This document shows, in pieces, positions 52,897 to 56,017 of a stretch of 56,017 nucleotides of DNA. Position numbers and translations under genes: made by a program. This DNA comes from UBA1181 sp963619325 (GTDB lineage: Bacteria; Bacteroidota; Bacteroidia; Bacteroidales; Paludibacteraceae). The first letter of the stretch is position 1; the number at the start of each line of letters is the position of its first letter. A model generated the notes under the pieces. That model saw nothing but the letters and a program-made list of their open reading frames with translations, was not told the DNA's origin and did no database searches. The DNA lies in contig CAVEVQ010000015.1 in NCBI GenBank assembly GCA_963619325.1, positions 1-56,017 on the forward strand. The letters run 5' to 3'.

Positions 52897-53966
52897 AAAT
52901 AGGAATACTCACTTTTCATTGTGCATATAATTTTGGTGCAGTACTTCAATGTTATGCATTGTATTCAACTATAAAGTCATTAGGACACGATGTTGAAATA
53001 ATTAATTATAGACCAGATTATTTGGCCACAAGAAGGCCTACATTTCATTGGTATACATTTATCAATAGAAGTCCATGGAGACTTATAGAACGAGTTAAAG
53101 GCATAAAGAAATCTAAAGCTCACTACCAAAAGTTTACTGAGTTTTGCAATCAAAATCTAATCCTTTCGCCCTTATGTACGTCGCAGGAGGAACTGAAAGG
53201 GGTATGCAACAAATATGATTGCGTGATTGTTGGCAGTGATCAAGTATGGTGTGAAAAGTATAATGGTCATGATGGTTCATGGTTCGGGGTGGATACACAA
53301 AATAAGCTGAAATGGATAGGATATGCCGTCAGCGCTGGACATACGCAATATGATTCTGTAACATTGAAGAAGCTGACAGGTCGATTTGAGGCAATTGGCG
53401 CACGGGAGTTAGACTTGTATAAGACACTTGGCTCCTGTTTGAATAGTAAAATTGCCCATGTTTTAGACCCAACTCTTTTAGCTCCAAGTAATATATGGGG
53501 GAAGTGGTCTTCTCCTATTTTGAGAGAGCCTTATATCTTAACTTATCAAGGTCGTGAGACTGACTATACATTTAGATTGGCTAAATCCATAGCAAAGCAA
53601 TTGGGCATAAAAAAGATAATCCCTGTGGATTTCTATTCTAATGTTAAAGGTAATGGCTTTGAAACATACGTCTGTTCACCAAGTGAGTTTGTCGCTCTTG
53701 TAAAGAACGCGAGTTGTGTAGTAACGACTTCTTTTCATGGAACTGCTTTTTCTGTAATTTTAGGCACTCCATTCTATACAATAAGGTTAAATGATGGTGC
53801 AGATGGACGCTCTCAAGACCTTTTGGACAACATTCATCTTTCAGAGCGCATGGTGGATGTGAATTCTGATGTCGCCTTTAGCGAGTACGACACTGTTGCG
53901 GTACATAATGAATTAAGCAGACTGAAAGAACAATCATTGATCTTTCTAAAAAACTCATTACTATGA
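52893..53966 (+). CDS. Polysaccharide pyruvyl transferase family protein
   Basis: 357 residues, PF04230 type: N-terminal TFHCAYNFGAVLQCYAL, VIVGSDQVW in the middle, and SFHGTAFSVILGTPF near the C terminus, all family hallmarks. It transfers pyruvate from PEP to a sugar of the repeat unit, forming a ketal. The start overlaps the previous stop by four bases (ATGA), so it is coupled to the phase-variable Fe-S protein gene. From here to about 54.9 kb the DNA is visibly more AT-rich than the flippase region, suggesting a different origin. Confidence 0.9.
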   Translation: MKIGILTFHCAYNFGAVLQCYALYSTIKSLGHDVEIINYRPDYLATRRPTFHWYTFINRSPWRLIERVKGIKKSKAHYQKFTEFCNQNLILSPLCTSQEELKGVCNKYDCVIVGSDQVWCEKYNGHDGSWFGVDTQNKLKWIGYAVSAGHTQYDSVTLKKLTGRFEAIGARELDLYKTLGSCLNSKIAHVLDPTLLAPSNIWGKWSSPILREPYILTYQGRETDYTFRLAKSIAKQLGIKKIIPVDFYSNVKGNGFETYVCSPSEFVALVKNASCVVTTSFHGTAFSVILGTPFYTIRLNDGADGRSQDLLDNIHLSERMVDVNSDVAFSEYDTVAVHNELSRLKEQSLIFLKNSLL

Positions 53967-54850
53967 ATATAGCATTATGCACAGATGATAATTATGCAAA
54001 GTATTGCATGACAGCTATTGTGTCCATATTGGAAAACAATCGAGATACAAAATGCCGTATTTATGTGATTATAGATTCGCTCAACGAGACAAATAGAAAT
54101 TTATTTAAGTACTTGTCGGATTACTACAAGCAAGAAATACTGGTAACTGAAATACCATTAGATTCTTTCTCCAATCTGATAACCCGCTCTCGTTATCGCA
54201 AATCAATGTATTATAGATTCTTGCTTCCTGATATAATAGACGATGATAAAGTTCTATATTTGGATTGCGACATTATAAATAGAAAGCCACTTTCTGACTT
54301 TTATAATACAAAACTCAAAGATAAGGCTGCTGCGGTTATAGAGGATGCTCAAGGTGATGATGTAAGAATTCACAATCAGATTAGATATCTTGGTAAATAT
54401 TTCAATAGTGGGGTTATGCTGATGAATCTTGACTATTGGAGAAAGAATCACGTAAAAGAGCAATTGGTAAATTTTGTAGAGAACAATCCGGGCCGTTGTG
54501 TCTATCCAGACCAAGATGCATTGAATATAGTTTTAGAAGATAAAGTTATATTTGTGCCATACACTTATAATTGCCAACAAGCTTGGTATCTTCCTCTTGA
54601 AAAAATCTATTTTTCTTATGATAAATGGAATAAAGTAAAGGAAGTTATTCACGACCCCGTTATAGTTCATTTTACGTTTGGAGATAAGCCATGGTTTAAA
54701 GAGTGTAGACATCCTTATAAAGAATGGTTTCTACAATATGCGTTTGCTCATAAGGAGTTAGAAATTAAAATTAGACACCTATATCCATTAAAGCAAAGGT
54801 TAAAAAGTAGGCTAAAACGACAGGTTAAGAAAATGTGGAAGCTGATATAG
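53963..54850 (+). CDS. Glycosyltransferase family 8
   Basis: 295 residues. GT8 fold: N-terminal MNIALCTDDNYAKY, metal-binding Asp101-x-Asp103 in LDCD, YFNSGVMLMNL, PDQDALN and HFTFGDKPW with the C-terminal His that binds metal in this family. Adds a hexose (Gal or Glc in known LgtC/RfaJ members) to the repeat unit. The start overlaps the pyruvyl transferase stop (ATGA). The very basic C terminus (RLKSRLKRQVKK) probably contacts the membrane. Confidence 0.92.
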   Translation: MNIALCTDDNYAKYCMTAIVSILENNRDTKCRIYVIIDSLNETNRNLFKYLSDYYKQEILVTEIPLDSFSNLITRSRYRKSMYYRFLLPDIIDDDKVLYLDCDIINRKPLSDFYNTKLKDKAAAVIEDAQGDDVRIHNQIRYLGKYFNSGVMLMNLDYWRKNHVKEQLVNFVENNPGRCVYPDQDALNIVLEDKVIFVPYTYNCQQAWYLPLEKIYFSYDKWNKVKEVIHDPVIVHFTFGDKPWFKECRHPYKEWFLQYAFAHKELEIKIRHLYPLKQRLKSRLKRQVKKMWKLI

Positions 54851-54903
54851 GAGACACTTTGTCCCAGTGACCCTTTAAAGACGAAATTTGAAATAAATTA
54901 CCT

Positions 54904-55953
54904 ATGGAAAATCCCAAAATAAGCATCATAGTGCCCGTCTATAATACTCCGAAGGACATGCTGGAGAAATGCGTTGCAAGTCTCATTTCGCAAATTGGCC
55001 CTTATGAGTATATTTTCGTAAACGATGGTTCTACTGCCAGTTACATTCACACAATCCTTTCTGAAGCAGAGAATACTGATAGCAGAATCAGATATATAAA
55101 GAAGGAGAACGGAGGCGTTTCTGCTGCAAGAAACGACGGTATGAAGCTTGCACAAGGCAAATACTTGATGTTTGTTGATGCAGATGACTTCCTCTTCGAG
55201 GGAGCCTTAGATTATGCCTATAAAAAAGTGGAGGCATTAAATGCGGATGCCATTTTGTTTGGCAATAACCATAAGGAGGATATTGTAGGTTCTGTAGACA
55301 AAACCCTTACAGAAGCAGAGAAAGATATCCTTAAAAAAGAGGTAATTGCTTTCAATAACGTCTACTTTGAGAAGCTGGGGGTAAACATAGATGCTCCTTG
55401 GGCTAAGATTTTTAGAAAGAGTATAATAGACGACAATTCTATTATTTACCCGACAGACATTCACCGTTCTGAAGATGCCATTTTTGACTTGGTGTTCTAC
55501 GAGCATTCTAAGACAATAGCTGTTGACAATAAAACCATATATAGCTATGAGGTAAATCCAACCTCCATCTGCCATACATGCGGTTTAAGGGAGGCCAAGA
55601 TGTTACCCAATATCATAGAGCACGAATACCATTTCATTAATCAGTACCATAGGGGAAGTGATGACTATCTGGACGCATTGGCATATAGAACGTTCAAGGG
55701 AGTGATGGGAGCTGCCAGTATATGCCTATTCGATAATTCAGCCACGAATAAATCTGAATTTACAACTTTGCTGAATGAAAGACGTGTAAAGATGTTTATG
55801 GCTCGCTGCCCCTATCACATATGTGATAGTAGGATTGAACGATTTAAGTTGTTTCTCTACAAGTACAACCTGATTGCCGTATCTTCTATACTCCACAGAT
55901 TAAAGGAAATCATTAGACCTATAGCTAAAATGTATAGGGGGGGGGGTAAATAA
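54904..55953 (+). CDS. Glycosyltransferase family 2, with 3'-terminal G10 tract
   Basis: 349 residues. GT2 N-terminal domain: ISIIVPVYNTP, NDGSTASY, GGVSAARNDGM and the metal motif VDADD near residue 97. A cytoplasmic transferase of one sugar to the lipid-linked unit. The gene ends RGGGK: ten G at 55937-55946 then GTAAATAA. With nine or twelve G the frame runs about 22 codons further and stops at 56015-56017, overlapping the next ATG as ATGA; with eleven it stops directly. The catalytic domain is complete in all states, so the tract would change the tail and the coupling to the next gene. It starts 53 nt after the GT8 gene, the only non-overlapping junction from wzx to here. Confidence 0.9.
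   Translation: MENPKISIIVPVYNTPKDMLEKCVASLISQIGPYEYIFVNDGSTASYIHTILSEAENTDSRIRYIKKENGGVSAARNDGMKLAQGKYLMFVDADDFLFEGALDYAYKKVEALNADAILFGNNHKEDIVGSVDKTLTEAEKDILKKEVIAFNNVYFEKLGVNIDAPWAKIFRKSIIDDNSIIYPTDIHRSEDAIFDLVFYEHSKTIAVDNKTIYSYEVNPTSICHTCGLREAKMLPNIIEHEYHFINQYHRGSDDYLDALAYRTFKGVMGAASICLFDNSATNKSEFTTLLNERRVKMFMARCPYHICDSRIERFKLFLYKYNLIAVSSILHRLKEIIRPIAKMYRGGGK
55937..55946 (+). repeat. Poly-G tract (10) at the 3' end of the GT2 gene
   Basis: Ten G after TGTATA. It codes Gly346-348 of the GT2 product, two codons before the stop as sequenced. Confidence 0.93.
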
Positions 55954-56013
55954 ACCTCATTGTCAATACGTTAAGCTGACTGCCGTTGCCGCTCAGACAG
56001 AAAGGAGGGCGGC

Positions 56014-56017
56014 ATGA
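56014..56017 (+). CDS. Start of next polysaccharide gene (truncated by window end)
   Basis: ATGA at the last four bases, preceded by AAAGGAGG at 56001-56008, a clear ribosome binding site 5 nt upstream. The ATGA form is that of the other junctions in this operon. No product can be inferred. Confidence 0.5.

Noticed and set aside
1..56017. tRNA genes, CRISPR arrays, insertion sequences or prophage
   Set aside because: I scanned the intergenic regions on both strands and saw no cloverleaf, regularly spaced repeats, transposase or phage gene.

Overview
The window looks like a chromosome segment of a member of the Bacteroidales (Bacteroides/Prevotella-like). The evidence is promoters of the TTTG ... 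TAnnTTTG type in front of many genes, two very large hybrid two-component regulators, a UpxY-type antiterminator at the head of a polysaccharide locus, a BspA-like leucine-rich-repeat protein, FabK as enoyl-ACP reductase, and an ilvD-ilvB-ilvN-acyl-ACP thioesterase cluster. The left edge is the last ~33 nt of a 5S rRNA gene, so an rRNA operon ends here.

Layout. 1-3 kb: 5S end and terminator, an interrupted short reading frame, an MFS exporter, and a secreted leucine-rich-repeat protein. 3-12 kb (minus strand): ilvD-ilvB-ilvN-thioesterase-lemA-DUF3137-MATE, all read towards the rRNA end. 12-15.4 kb: rmlB, a 64-codon small ORF between terminators, and dnaX, which is split between two frames at a run of ten A. 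15.4-15.7 kb: a probable structured non-coding RNA. 15.9-23 kb (minus): a hybrid two-component system (HTCS), a voltage-gated-type cation channel, mntP and metY. 22.9-32.7 kb: nfo, a small acidic protein, macA-macB-permease, a HAD phosphatase, pyrK-pyrD, a GNAT acetyltransferase and a GNAT-nitrilase fusion. 32.8-38 kb: a second, paralogous HTCS and a membrane LytTR regulator. 38.2-41.6 kb: fabH-fabK-fabF. 41.8-45.7 kb: a Zn/Cd P-type ATPase and a SulP transporter. 46-56 kb (plus): ugd and a UDP-glucuronate 4-epimerase, then the polysaccharide locus upxY-wzx-acyltransferase-Fe/S 'F420 hydrogenase beta' protein-pyruvyl transferase-GT8-GT2, running off the right edge.

The strongest unusual signal is in the polysaccharide locus. 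Three of its genes carry long poly-G runs (8, 12 and 10 G) within 4.6 kb. The acyltransferase run puts that gene out of frame as sequenced (one G fewer restores it), the 12-G run is in frame in the Fe-S protein gene, and the 10-G run sits at the 3' end of the GT2 gene, where it decides whether translation stops early or runs on to overlap the next start codon. Most gene junctions here are 4-nt ATGA overlaps, so these tracts probably switch both single enzymes and translational coupling by slipped-strand mispairing. I saw no invertible-promoter repeats by eye, although UpxY loci in this order usually vary by DNA inversion.

A second strong signal is dnaX. The zero frame ends right after the clamp-loader core, and a one-base loss in the A10 run joins it to a 225-residue C-terminal tail. 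That arrangement matches production of gamma and tau forms by transcriptional slippage.

All calls come from reading the sequence and from recalled family knowledge; no database search was run.
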